From Pegea sp. RAD2-039 (Eukaryota > Chordata > Thaliacea > Salpida > Salpidae), in NCBI GenBank assembly GCA_034620365.1, contig JAQGEQ010000084.1:248001-312000 (forward strand): a DNA stretch of 64,000 nt, in the 5' to 3' direction. Made by a program: the position numbers and the translations under genes. Below, one piece after another: positions 1-11,611 of the stretch; the stretch's first letter is position 1; each line of letters starts with the position of its first letter. The notes under the pieces are model-generated. The model was not told where the DNA came from and searched no databases. It saw nothing but the letters and a program-made list of their open reading frames with translations.

Positions 1-2585
1 CGGCTCGTGATTATTTCGCTTCAATTGCGTCTCGTTGCTCGTAACCACGTGGGTGAGGGGAAAACCGGTCGATGACGTAACTACCGCCGATGATGACGTC
101 AGTTGACTGAAGGTGGCAAAATCGGTAAAAGTTTCAGGCGTCGATGACGTCATCGATGGCTTTCGAGTAGGCTTAAGGCGTTTGGGGCGTGACTTGGGAA
201 AATTTGGTGACGTCATCACACTACTGACTGGTTGCAATCGATAACGCGATTTGGGATTTGATGACGTCATTGAAGAAGCAGGAAGATTGGGAGAAGGACT
301 CTTCATCGAGATTAGTCGATTTTGAAGAAAGTTTTTGTGTTGACATAATTTCATCACTTCTTGTACAGAGTCATATGTGGACTGGTCCGCATAGCTACAT
401 CCAGACATGGTTTTACTAGTCACTGTGGTCCGCTGGTTCTTGTTGAGGACCACTTGCTCGATTTGAGACGTGGGTAGTTTAATAGTGGGCTCGATTTGCT
501 GGTTGAATCCAAACTTGTCGTCGTCTGTTTGGTCCTTGGTCACCAGTTGAAGTGGTTGCTTGTCGTCATGACGACGTCGAAATGTAGCATGGGGGAAAGT
601 GACACCGTTTTTGTTGCGGTCCGGGGTGGGGAAGTTTTTGCTAGTTGGAGGACTTAATTGCTTCGCACTTGACTTGCGTTGCCTGGAAACAATGATGCGG
701 TGACGTAGTTAGCAACCAATGAAATATTCACCTGAAGTTATCACCATAGAAAGCAGGTGGTTGGTTGATGAATTGGTTGGTGTCGATCTTTGAGTGATTC
801 AACATTGGTATCTAAAGCGGTGATGACGTCATCAACTACGTCATAATTATCATTACACTCACTTTAGCAAGACGTAAATTGTCTTTGATGACGTCATCAG
901 TGACCGCTTCTTTGTCCATCTTAAAAACATCTTCACTTTTGTCCCAATTTTCCAGCAGGTCGCTACTGTCCGCCGCTCGACTATCTGCGAAGGGAGACGC
1001 GAAAACCTCCTCGTTGAAGGCAAACGCGTCTGTGACGACATTACTCGACGGATTCTCAAATTTTGACTTTCTGAACATACTGTCCCAAGGGTCCTGAGTC
1101 GGCAGAAGGCTTGTGGGCTCCGTTGAGTGGTCAGAAAAGAGTTGAACACTCGAAGCGTCTGTGACGTCATCAAACGTCTTCAAAGACTCGCTGACATCAT
1201 CGCATAGCAACTCACCTTTGCTGTCGTCAAGCAGAAAGTGGTCGTGATGAGAAGGTGAAATGTCAGACAACACGTCACTACTGACGACCACGGGCGGCGA
1301 TGACGTCACTGCTGTGATTGGAGCGGGTTTGGAGCGATGAGGGGTGGAAGATGAAGTGTTGAGGTACTGAAGATGGGACTGGTCATCGTCGGATAGGATG
1401 GTCAGGGGTGGCAGGTCTGTAGAGGTCGTGAAATCGCTGCCTAACACGCTATCAGACGACGGAATCATAAATTGTGACGTAATAGGAGTAGTTTGGGGCA
1501 CTGGGGCGAAATGGGGCTCGGTGTGTTTGCTTCTGGGTGTTGTGGTTGGTGTTGGGGTTACTGGATGACCATAAATGGGGTTGTTGTCGCGCGCTGGTGT
1601 GTTTGAGCGCGGGAGAGGCTGATGAAAGTGGAGTGGGTTGGAAGTTGGGACCGATTGAAGTGGTGAAGGTGGTGAAGGACGCGTGTATGTGGTCAAGGGT
1701 GATTTGTGTGGTGTAAATGGTGTATATGGTTGATATGACAACGTGATGTCATTTACTATTGGTTTGGTGTCCAAGTGTGTGGTCTGTGGACATATAGTTG
1801 ATGAGAAATGGACTGGTTGTTCATTGGTTACTTGTGGTGGGTTAAAGTTGGTGGTCTTGTCTGGTTTGTGGATGATTGGTGCTGTTTGATGGTTGATAAA
1901 ATCTGGAGTTTTACTTGAGAGCATCTCATCAACCACACCAGAAACGAACAAGGTTCCCAAACTGCTTTCTGTTATCTTATTCTGATTTTCTTGCATAGTA
2001 TTAAAATCTTCTAAAAATAAAAGAAGTTTCATATTATCACAAACATCATAAAATAAAGACTTTCTAAAGATCACAAATACTGGATGATAAGTCTTCACCC
2101 CCTTACCCACATTGTTTGGAATGATGTTGTTAGCTAGAGGTTTTACTTAGATGAAAACTTGGGGTTTTATTTTATCTTAATTATCAGATGTTTAGTTGAT
2201 TAATGAGATAAAATCATGAAATAAATCAGATAAAAATTCGAGTAGAAAGTCACATGTTGTCAAATAAATGAAAAACAAAATAGTTTGTAGCTAGCAACTA
2301 GAAGAACTTTTATGACTTCAATTTCAAACTTAATTTTAATCCAACAAAATTAATACAAAAAAAATTAATCAAAATATAGAATCTCAAATAACCTATTCCA
2401 GTAAGAGATGTGCTTCCAGAGAATATTTGTTGACTAGAACTTAATGAGTTTATATTATGAAGTGAAAGGTCTAGATGAATATTAGAAGGACCAACTGTTG
2501 GGGTACGATTAAAACCGAGAGGCGAACTGTCCATTTGATTTGAAGAATAAACAAAATAGTCATCAATATTTCCCTGATCAGCCAT
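1..2585 (-). CDS. Orphan Pro/Ser/Thr-rich protein, N-terminal ~700 residues (partial, runs off left edge)
   Basis: I do not recognise this gene. Four exons join in frame with canonical GT-AG introns: 2585-2393, 2010-863, 811-732 and 682-1, the last still open at the window edge. The start is the ATG at 2585 (MADQGNIDDYF). Intron phases 1, 0 and 2 all match across the junctions, which supports a real gene. The product is low in hydrophobic runs, rich in Pro, Ser, Thr and Asp, with no transmembrane segment or recognisable domain in the visible part. It is probably largely disordered, perhaps a regulatory or scaffold protein (inference). Exons 2-4 are much richer in GC than the surroundings and are dotted with TGACGTCA palindromes, which contribute many MTS/VTS/DDV tripeptides. 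A polyadenylation site is not visible because the 3' end lies outside. Confidence 0.6.
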
Positions 2586-5500
2586 TTAACAAAACTCCAT
2601 AAAATAAAATAAAAAATTGAAACAAATATAGATCAAAATTGCCCTAAAACTAAAGATGGAATAAATAGAAATAAATAAAAGTGATTATTTCTTATGAGAA
2701 AAGTTCTTTTATATCTCAAGTTTTATTTATCAACAAAATATTTGTATTTGGAATATTTGAAAGTGATTGTTGTTCCATAAATAAATATCTCTAAATGTAA
2801 AAAACAGATAATTAACATTAATTAACAAATAATTATTGCTTTAAAAAAAAATTTATAATAAAGAAGCAATTATAGAATGTTTTTTCTGTAAAAAACTTTT
2901 AATGCAATTAATTTTTTTGTGATTACTAGTAATAAATTAAATATTAAAAGAATGAATAAAAGTGAACAAAATTAATCTGGTCATCAACAAAGTCGCTGAA
3001 TAAGCAAACAGTTTGTTAATATAAAAGTTAAACTTTATCAATTGATAGTGGTTATAAAACTTTAATATGTCATATATAATAGAAACAATTTTATATAGTT
3101 TGAAAATATTCAATATTTTTTTGATTTTTACTTGTTTAAAATATAGTTACTATAAGCAAATTAGAAAAAACGGATTTTATTGATAAAAACAAAATATAGT
3201 ATTACAAAGAAAAATAAGTCACATAATAAATAAAATAGTATTTTATAATTTTACTAAGAAAATAGTAAAAAATATGAAATAACAACAAATTACATAATGT
3301 TTTTAAAGAATTAAATTTTTATAAGATTTACTCAAATAACATTATAAAATTTCTAATTTTTAAACAAAAGCATATCTGTGTAAAAAGTGTATCTAAAAGT
3401 TTTTAACTTAAGTAAAACTGAGTTATATAAAATATTATTATTTTCAATCATACTATTTATCTTTATTCTAATTATATACATCTATTACAAAATCTTATGA
3501 AACTATTTACCCTAAGTTATAAACAATAAAAAATTCCCAATTTTAAAAGCTTTAAAGTAACATATAAGTGTTCATTAAATCTTTTTAAAAATTAAACAAA
3601 ATAAACAATTAAACAAATTGTTAGTGAATTCTAAAAACATATTTCAAGTATTTAAATAAACTTAAACAAATGATAAGTCAACCTTAAAAACTTTAAATAC
3701 TTTTGTCATACAAACTTTAATATACTAAATACTTTATATTATAAAGTAAAATATTATTAATGTCTAATCATAAAAATAAAATAAATATACTTTATATTAT
3801 AATATTGATATTTAATTTTAACAATAATTTATTATTAAGAATGATGTTTACAATCAAAAACAAGATACTTTAGAAAAAATTGTTATACTTTAATAGACCA
3901 TAGCGTTACTAATTCTAATACTTCGCGCAAAGCAAATATAAAAAACCACAAAGGTGCCCCAATTGCAAAAAATTCACTTCAATTTTAAGTTGAGATCTAA
4001 GACACATTTTTTTAAAAGCAGAGAGATTTTAACTATGAAATTTAATTACTTGAAAATGGTTAAACAATTATAAAAAATCATCAGAACAATTAACTGAGGT
4101 ATTTTATGAAATATAAATAATTAGAAAATGTAAAGGTGGTAGATCTACATTTAATATCATCAGATAAGAAACTTTGACAACAAATTTAGCAAATTGAAAC
4201 AAATATAAAAAATTTTCTACACGATAGAATATGAGATTCATCAGATATGATGCTAAAAATAGATCAAGTAGTCTTTGAAACTATTTAAACTGAAAAATAG
4301 CTACGACTGGGTAAAATTTTAGGAGTTTATAACTAATGACGTCACGAGTAGAATGGAAAACGGCATTATGGCTAAAAACAAAATTACATTTAAAAATGTA
4401 AATTCAGAAGTGAAAATAACTTACTTTTTAATTCTGTTAAAAAACCCTTTTAAAGTTGCTTATTGAAGAGAAATAAAATTTTCTTTCATCTTTAGATACG
4501 TTTAGAAGATAAAAATATTTTTTTAGATATATCTTTCCGATAATTTTAGTTAGATTAAATCTTGTAAATATTATATCTAGTATGCTTGAAATAAGGATAT
4601 ATATAAATGTTTTTTGATGATGATTTAATGATTAGGTTAATAAGTTAAGATAAAATAAGATCTGTATTTTTATATTCAAAAAGTTTATTCTAAAATAGAA
4701 TACTAAATAACCGCTTTTTTTTATTAGAGAAGCTTTTCTTTTAATTTTAAGTACGGCTAAATTTTTTTTCTGACAGCTCTAACTGTTTCTTCATGGTTCA
4801 AAACAACAATTTTCCAAGCTTTCTTAAGCTAAATCAACTTAACTTGTCGATTTTTTTATCATCGTAGTAATAAAACGGCGACAGTATAGTAATAAAACTT
4901 GTATATTTCACGTTACATGCTGGATGTGAGTGATGAAAAAAATTGTTTAAAAACAAAACACAGTGGGATGCAAAAAACTAAAAAGGCAGAGTAAAAAGAT
5001 ATTACATCAAACAGGTTATATCAAACTGATCTTATCTTTATAAAAACCAAAAGATAAAGTTTTCATTTTAAATTTAAGTTAATACAATAAAAAACTTTGT
5101 AAAAAATTAATAAGTAAGCTAAATTTAGATTAAAAGTTTATTGCTATAAGAAGTGAGTTTTTCAACATTTTTTTACTAAATTTCAATAGACACTTTTTAA
5201 AAATTGCAAATTAGCTATAAGTAATTTGTAAAACTAAAATAGCCTAAATCATATATACTACTTTATAATAAATTAATACTAGTCCCTATGAAAAGTTAAA
5301 TAGTTTCAGTTCAAGTGATTTATTTATAAATCAAAGTTTCCAAGGAATTATTGGTTCACGTAGTAACTTAAAATTGTACAATTTAGATGATTATCATGCT
5401 AAAGATTGATATTTTTTGAAGTGATACGTCTGAAGATACTCATGCGTAATAAATGATTTAATTTTTCTCTAAAATACTTCAAAACACTCAAGAAGCCACT

Positions 5501-8500
5501 CAAGAAACAACTTATGAAACTTATCATAAAGCTATTGAAAACCAGCCATTGTCTAATTGAAAAAGTTATTTGCAAGACATTTGCAGTCGTGACTTGGCCA
5601 ATTAAGGAAATTAGACAAGATTTAGATGGAAAGAGACCTAGAAAAATTGCCAGAGGTTATGTCAAGGCTTATGGCACAGTCGAATGTGGGAGTGACCTTA
5701 GGCTGAGGCACCAAGATCGACAAGTCAGCAGCTTTTGCTTCTCCAGAAGCAATCACAGGGTAGTGGCAATTTTTACTTATAATCGGGAACGATAATTTCT
5801 GCAGTCGATAGGTGGCGTCACATCGCGCAGTACCTTTGATGATAAGGTGAGAACACAATAAATTAGCAATCGATTTAACCATCTTGTCACCTACTATTGC
5901 TCCCAACTTATATCTAAAGTCGCTCTTATTATCTTCTTTTTACTCTTTTAGAAAATTATAAGTTGTAAAAGGTTTTTTCGAGACTCTTAAGGCATTTTGT
6001 AGTGATGTTCATTGCTTGACTAGCTTCTAAATACAAAATACAATCTGATCGTTTTCATCATCAACACTTTTGGGTTTTAAGGAGATAGCTAGAAATTAAT
6101 CTTAAGAATGATTAAGTTTGTTGTAGTGGATATTTCACTGATAAAAAATTTGTAAGAGAGCTTTTTTCTATTTTAAAAGACGATTAGTAACAACGGTAAC
6201 TGACTTAGTTATGTTTCTACTACAATATTTGAACTTACTGGTTATTTTATTACATTTACATTACTTTTCTTATTAGACAATACAATTTTTTGTCATACTT
6301 TTTATTGCATTTTAATGAAGAATGAAATAAGCTAAAGTTAACTAAAGAGATTCCATCTTATTCACTTCTACATCATACAGTTTATATATAACAAAATCAA
6401 CTAAGTGAAGTTTACTTCAGATTTCCTCCATCTTTTTCTCACCTTTTTTAATGACTTCATTATTTTTCTCACATAAACGGTTTCATAAATCGTGTCTTCT
6501 GTTTTTACTGGTAATTTGTCAAAACATTTTGCAAAGTCATTACAATCAGCTTTTTTCAGTTTAATTTATTCTAAAATTCTCTAAAATTCAAAACTTATGG
6601 TAATCTTTTGATTTATACAAAATTACCTCTAGAAGTTTGAAACGTTTTCAAGAGCTTTTTGGTTCTGTGAGCTTTTCTATGTCTTTTTGTGGTCTTAAAA
6701 AATCCTTGGTCCTTTAGAATTTTAATGTGTTAAATTATATTATGATTTAATTTTTTTCTTCGGAGTTTGTTACATGAAATTTTATAATTCATTTCTGAAA
6801 GGTAACTAATAAGAACGGTAACGACAAATATCTCATACATAAAGAACAAGTAACAAGCACTTGAATATATGACACTTAAAATCACATTTACGTATGCGGT
6901 AAAATAATCTACAGTATTATCGTTAAAATATACAACAACAAACTAATAGGATAACAAATAGAAAGTTTAAAAAAGTTTCCTTGAATATTACATATTAGAA
7001 ATGATGGTGGTTCTATTCTTAATCAGTTTTGTTCATAAAACACCATTTAAAAGCAAAACTTTTGATAAATTTTTACAGAGATCATATCAGATTCGGCTGT
7101 ATATGTAACTGTACAACAAGGAAAAGTAAAATCTTACCATCGTTCTAATTAAGATTAATCATCTTAGAATTGATAAAATCTATATTTAAATTTCATCTAT
7201 GAAAGCCTAATTCAAAAACACGCTTTTAATTATTGGTTTTACTTTTTTCATGTCAAAATCTATCTAACAAGAATCTAATAAAAAATAGTTCAGACCATAT
7301 CATGGACTAAAATTATTATTTTTAAAGAGACAGTTTATCTAAAAATCTCTTTTTTGTTTTCATGATATTTTTCATCATTTTATTTTCTATCTAAAATTAA
7401 TGATTTAAATTTGAATACAAATATTTTAAATTTTTATTCAAACAATTATTTGTTTTTTAAAAGTTTCTAACATTAGTAGAAATTATATCTACAACACAAG
7501 TCATTAAAAATGATAAATTTCTAATAATTTGAAGTATAATTAAATAAAAATATCTTTTTCTTGTGTTGTTGCAAACTGCATTTTTTTCAACCAATTTTAG
7601 TTTAAAATATTTTTACAATTATTTTGGAACTTAATATTTTGATCAACCGTCATCGTTATAATTTTTTCTATTTGAATTCAAATTCGTTCCTGATTTTTTT
7701 TAAATATATTAAATCATTATATTTTTTCTGAGAAAAAAACGTACAATTATTAATTAGTTAGCAGATGGTTATTGCAAAAGTTTAAAGTCACTAAAGTTTG
7801 GATAATATAAACACGAAAGTAGTTCAAAAAAACTACAAAAAAATGTTTTCAAACCCTTACTTTAAATTGTTTTTACCAAAAGATCTCTTGTATTTGATAC
7901 TTAACTGATAGTTAAGGATATAGTTAATTCTAAACAGAAGTAATATCTGTTAATTTGTAAACTTCAAAGAATTATTTAAAAAACTGTAAAGAAAATATTA
8001 AAAAAATTATCAAAGATAAAATGAATTTACTTTAATTGAACGAAAACCCAAAATTGTTTGCGGTATTTGAACAATTTACAAATTATGGATAGGTAAGGAT
8101 AAGATAAAAAATGTTAAAACAAAAAACCTTCAGGCAATATCAGCTTTTACCACAAAAATTCGATTTAATTATGCATTTTCAAACTATTTACTTGATTTCC
8201 TTCAAAATGAGTTTTCAAAACAAAATAGTTTTAATTTTTTACAAAATTTTTAATATGTCTTCTTTTGTAGTTTTCAAACCGGGTTTGCATGAAGCTTCAC
8301 GCTCTACAAGCATCTTTAACAAAATTAAAGAATACTTTATTTACTTTTGACTAAAACGTTTATTTTAATCATAAAGATTTGTGAGCCTGGCTTTAAAACA
8401 TTTAAAATTTCGTTTTTTTCTAAAAACACGTTTTCTATTTTGTAGCTTTAAAATAATCAATAAATAAATTAATCGATAATTCAACTATAAATACAAGAAT

Positions 8501-8943
8501 CTAATTTTAGCAGGTTTTATTTGACATCTAAGAAACCTTTTAAATGAAGAAATGATAATAAAAGAAATTTAGAAAAACATTTCTTCAAGAATAACTTTTG
8601 TGGTCAAGATATCGGCGAGAAGTGAGATTATCTCCGCATCATTCATCACCTCGCGCAAGATACTTGCATTTCCTTCTTAACTAACAGAACTGAGATAAAA
8701 GTCAACATTTCTACAATTTTAGTTCTTTTAAACTTTAGAGGTAAATATGAACCAGCAAATCCATCAACTTATTTTTATTACTCATTTTATCAGCTTCACC
8801 AACGAAACCGACCCATAAAATCCGAATTTTAGAAAGTTAATAAAAAAGCATTTGGCAGATTGAACAAGTAGAAAAAAATTGACAAAAAATCAAATTGTTA
8901 TGTGCAAATGAGATTTGGAGTGGAAAAGATCAGCAGCATCCAC
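2586..8943. other. AT-rich intergenic desert
   Basis: About 6.4 kb with no exon chain I can support. It is full of A and T homopolymer runs. Two local GC-richer patches stand out, 5620-5900 (listed separately) and about 8595-8680. Short open frames, such as one at 8111-8350, look like chance: they are A/T codon soup with no splice context. One isolated TGACGTCA lies at 4337-4344. An AATAAA on the minus strand near 8776-8781 could serve the ETS gene. Confidence 0.6.
5620..5900. other. Unexplained GC-richer island, relic or ncRNA candidate
   Basis: About 280 bases of near-balanced composition sit inside the AT-rich desert. Both strands have open frames across it (plus 5514-5795; minus 5906-5622), and neither resembles a protein I know nor has convincing splice neighbours. 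It could be a decayed transposon or processed-pseudogene fragment, or a structured RNA gene. I checked by eye for U1, U2, U4 and U6 snRNA landmarks and saw none. Confidence 0.35.
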
Positions 8944-10621
8944 TCAGCCATCTCGGAAGTTCTCTGGGATCACTCCCAATTGATAATGGAGTTGATTAGG
9001 GGAATACCCAATAGCAGTTTGAAGATCCAGCACAAACCGATAAACATATCTTCGACCAGGGGTCTTCTGGACGATATTTTTATCATAATAATATCTCAAG
9101 CCTCTAGATAACTTCTCATAATTCATCTTTGGTTTGTTCTTTCGCAATCCCCACCGCCTGCGCGCGAAGCAATGACGTCATCAGTACAATAACATCACCA
9201 CTCACCTGGCAACTTCATCTGGGTCCACCATTTTAAACTCCCAGTCGTTTCCAGTCCAGCAGATGAAGTCTTGGCAGGTCCTGTCCGTCAACAACTCTAC
9301 CAGGAATTGCCAGAGTTGAATTGGACCACCACCTGAGTAGATAAGAGTTAAAGGGCCGAAGCTTAGGACACAAAGTACCACAAACCATTATAGCCACTAG
9401 AGAAGGAGCAGGGTAGATTTGGCTGGGACCGGGTGGACTGGTACATCTGCCTGATGCAAGGGACATGATTCGATCCACAAAAGAGTTGAGAATGTGGGGC
9501 AAGTGTCCTATGGACCAGATGATTAGACGGAGAAGGGTAGGAAAGGGTGCGGACCGGTTTGTAGCGGGGTGGGGTGGTTGAAGGATGCTGGTATCGTGGA
9601 TTAAGGTTCCAGGGGCTGTTGTGGGCCACGTGTTTGTGGACAGAATCCTTTGAGTCATTATATGAGGTTGTTGAGGGACCAGTGGCTGGGGCGAGTTCTT
9701 TCTTGATAAATGGAACTTGGAAACGGGAAGGAGGGTGAGGAAGAGGGTCCGAAGAGTCGACTTCAACTTTAACCTTCTTCAAATCCACCTCTTTAATCTT
9801 CTTGTCTTCTCTTTTCACGTTTGTGACATCTGATGAGAAATCGAAGACGTTTCGAGCGTCACTTCTGACGTCATCGTCGATTTTCAACGGGCTGAGAGGT
9901 AGTGAGAACCAAGCAGGAGCAGTGTAGGGCGCGTATGGTCGACGTCGAGAAGTGGCGTGTATGACGTCATCATTTGAAGTTGATGAGCTTCTTCGACTTG
10001 CTGTAAACACTCGAATGATGCTGATGACGTCACAAACGCGAGATGAAGCTTACCAAGCATTTGTTGCAAATGTTCCCACAATACATCAGCAGCGAGAAGC
10101 GCGAAATGACGTAAGAAATCATCACGTGACCACTCACACATCGTCGCCCCGTCCACATGTCCTTGGTCACTTCCTAGCTGTCCACCAATCTCTTTCAGCA
10201 ACCATCGCGCCCATGACGTCACTTGTTCAGCATTCCATTGACGTGGGTCTAAAAGAGAAGCGATGACGACGTGGCTGATGACGTCACGGCGTAATTGGCA
10301 CCTTTAGGAAACTTCTCGCGTTGCGCCACGTGATCAAAACGTGAAAATACTTCAGAAAACGACGATTGAGGTTTGCTCCCTGCTCCGGGAGTGATGATAC
10401 AGAATGAGGGCGTTTTCAAACCTGTAACAAGCCACTATGACGTCACAGTGAAAGAGCGCGGGTTGTTTACCATCATCTGGTAAGTTAAGACGTTTATCTT
10501 GTATAGTAGATAAGCTTTGAGAAGGCTCGGGGTCTTCGTAAGAACCTCCGCGGCCTTTGTAGTACTCTTTTCCGGTCGGCACTTGTTGTGTATCGTCGTT
10601 TGATTTTGGGATTGTTATCAT
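8944..10621 (-). CDS. ETS1/2 (Pointed-like): ETS1/2-family transcription factor (PNT + ETS domains)
   Basis: Five exons: 10621-10471, 10248-10054, 10000-9386, 9332-9206 and 9157-8944, giving 433 residues (human ETS1 is about 440). The start is ATG 10621. The Pointed/SAM domain spans about residues 50-115, beginning DPRQW and ending [10 protein letters not shown] as in ETS1. The centre is Pro/Ser-rich with possible SUMO-type VKRE and IKKE sites. The C-terminal ETS domain (about residues 322-433) begins [14 protein letters not shown] and has [10 protein letters not shown] and recognition helix [14 protein letters not shown] with both DNA-contacting Arg. After the domain come GYSPNQL-type residues like the ETS1 C-terminal inhibitory helix, so it is closer to ETS1/2 than to ETV or ELK. 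It should bind GGAA sites in the nucleus, probably downstream of Ras-MAPK (family knowledge). A 5' UTR exon ending near 10711 with a 49-nt intron to 10660 is possible. The locus carries seven TGACGTCA palindromes. Confidence 0.93.
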
Positions 10622-11109
10622 CAGTTTAGGTTTGGAGCGACTGAATATAAATGTGATGAGAAAAGATCAGATTGATGAAGATGTTTACCGTAATCTGCTG
10701 GATTTGATGTTTGTAGAAGAGTTGTCTTCTGATGTTGTTGGGTTCGAGTATTCGTTTGTTGATAACAACTGAACAAATTATAGGTGGTGATTGAAGGTGA
10801 AAAAGTTATTTAAAATGGAGAAAAATTGTGTTTTTTGGAGGGTTTTTATTGAGATTAAAGGTAATTTCATCTAAGCTACGGAAAGATTTTAAATTATTTG
10901 ATAGATTTGAAAATGTTGAGTTTTATAAGAAATTACATCTTAAACAAATGTGAACTTCAAATTTGCACAAAAATATGTTTATGAATTAAGTTTGAAAGTA
11001 AACACAACATAGAAAGTAAATGTAGTGAAGACATTTCCAGAAATAAAAACCAACAATCTGTTTACAGTTACAAAATGAAAAGAAATAAAAATAAATGATT
11101 AAAAAAAGA

Positions 11110-11611
11110 TTAAATGATTTTCAATTTACATACTGGACATATTTCTCCAGGATTTAAATTGCTTTCAGGAGAGATTATATCATATGAAGATCCTCTATTT
11201 TCCAAATCAAAATCTGAAAAAAAAAAACTTTTTAGAACATTTTTAAATAAACAGACTTTAGATTCAACGTAAGATTAGTTTTATTAAAACCTTTATCATC
11301 AAAACTGTTTATTCCATCTAAAATGATTTGATCAGATTTAAGATGCTCAAAAATTGAGTTCTCTTCCTAAAACAAAAAATAATCTTTTACAACAGTTTTA
11401 ACAAAAAATAAGAAGTTTTAACTAATTTAGCAAACACTGTTTAAAAATCTCAACTTTAATTGAAAATTACTTTCAATATATCCTATATATTTTATTACTA
11501 TATAATACTTGATATAAATATCTTCAATTTTTTGGTATAAGTTCAAAATCTAATTACTTTTACGACAAGTTGAAGAGAGGAATCATAAGTTGGAACTATA
11601 TGCTGGTCCAT
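11110..11611 (-). CDS. Small orphan protein (75 aa) with C-terminal CPVC motif
   Basis: A three-exon gene assembled from splice sites: 11611-11564, 11366-11291 and 11213-11110. The phases fit (0, then 1) and the total is 228 nt. An alternative donor six bases further on, at 11558, would add two residues (VK). The product starts MDQHIVPTYD, is acidic and polar, and ends NPGEICPVCKLKII. The single CPVC pair near the end could be half of a metal site or a redox motif. Each exon is denser in coding-like codons than the introns, and acceptors have poly-T tracts. I do not recognise the family. It lies 5' of the ETS gene on the same strand, about 0.5 kb upstream of that gene's start. Further 5' exons are possible. 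Confidence 0.5.

Noticed and set aside
8111..8350. Plus-strand open frame of 79 codons
   Set aside because: Phe/Ile/Lys-rich translation of AT-rich DNA, no splice context, no recognisable motif.
9233..9766. Minus-strand open frame of 177 codons in the ETS gene
   Set aside because: It overlaps the real ETS frame and exon junctions; the true frame carries the conserved ETS sequence.
9952..10266. Plus-strand open frame over the PNT exon
   Set aside because: Antisense shadow of the ETS exons, helped by TGACGTCA reading as codons on both strands.
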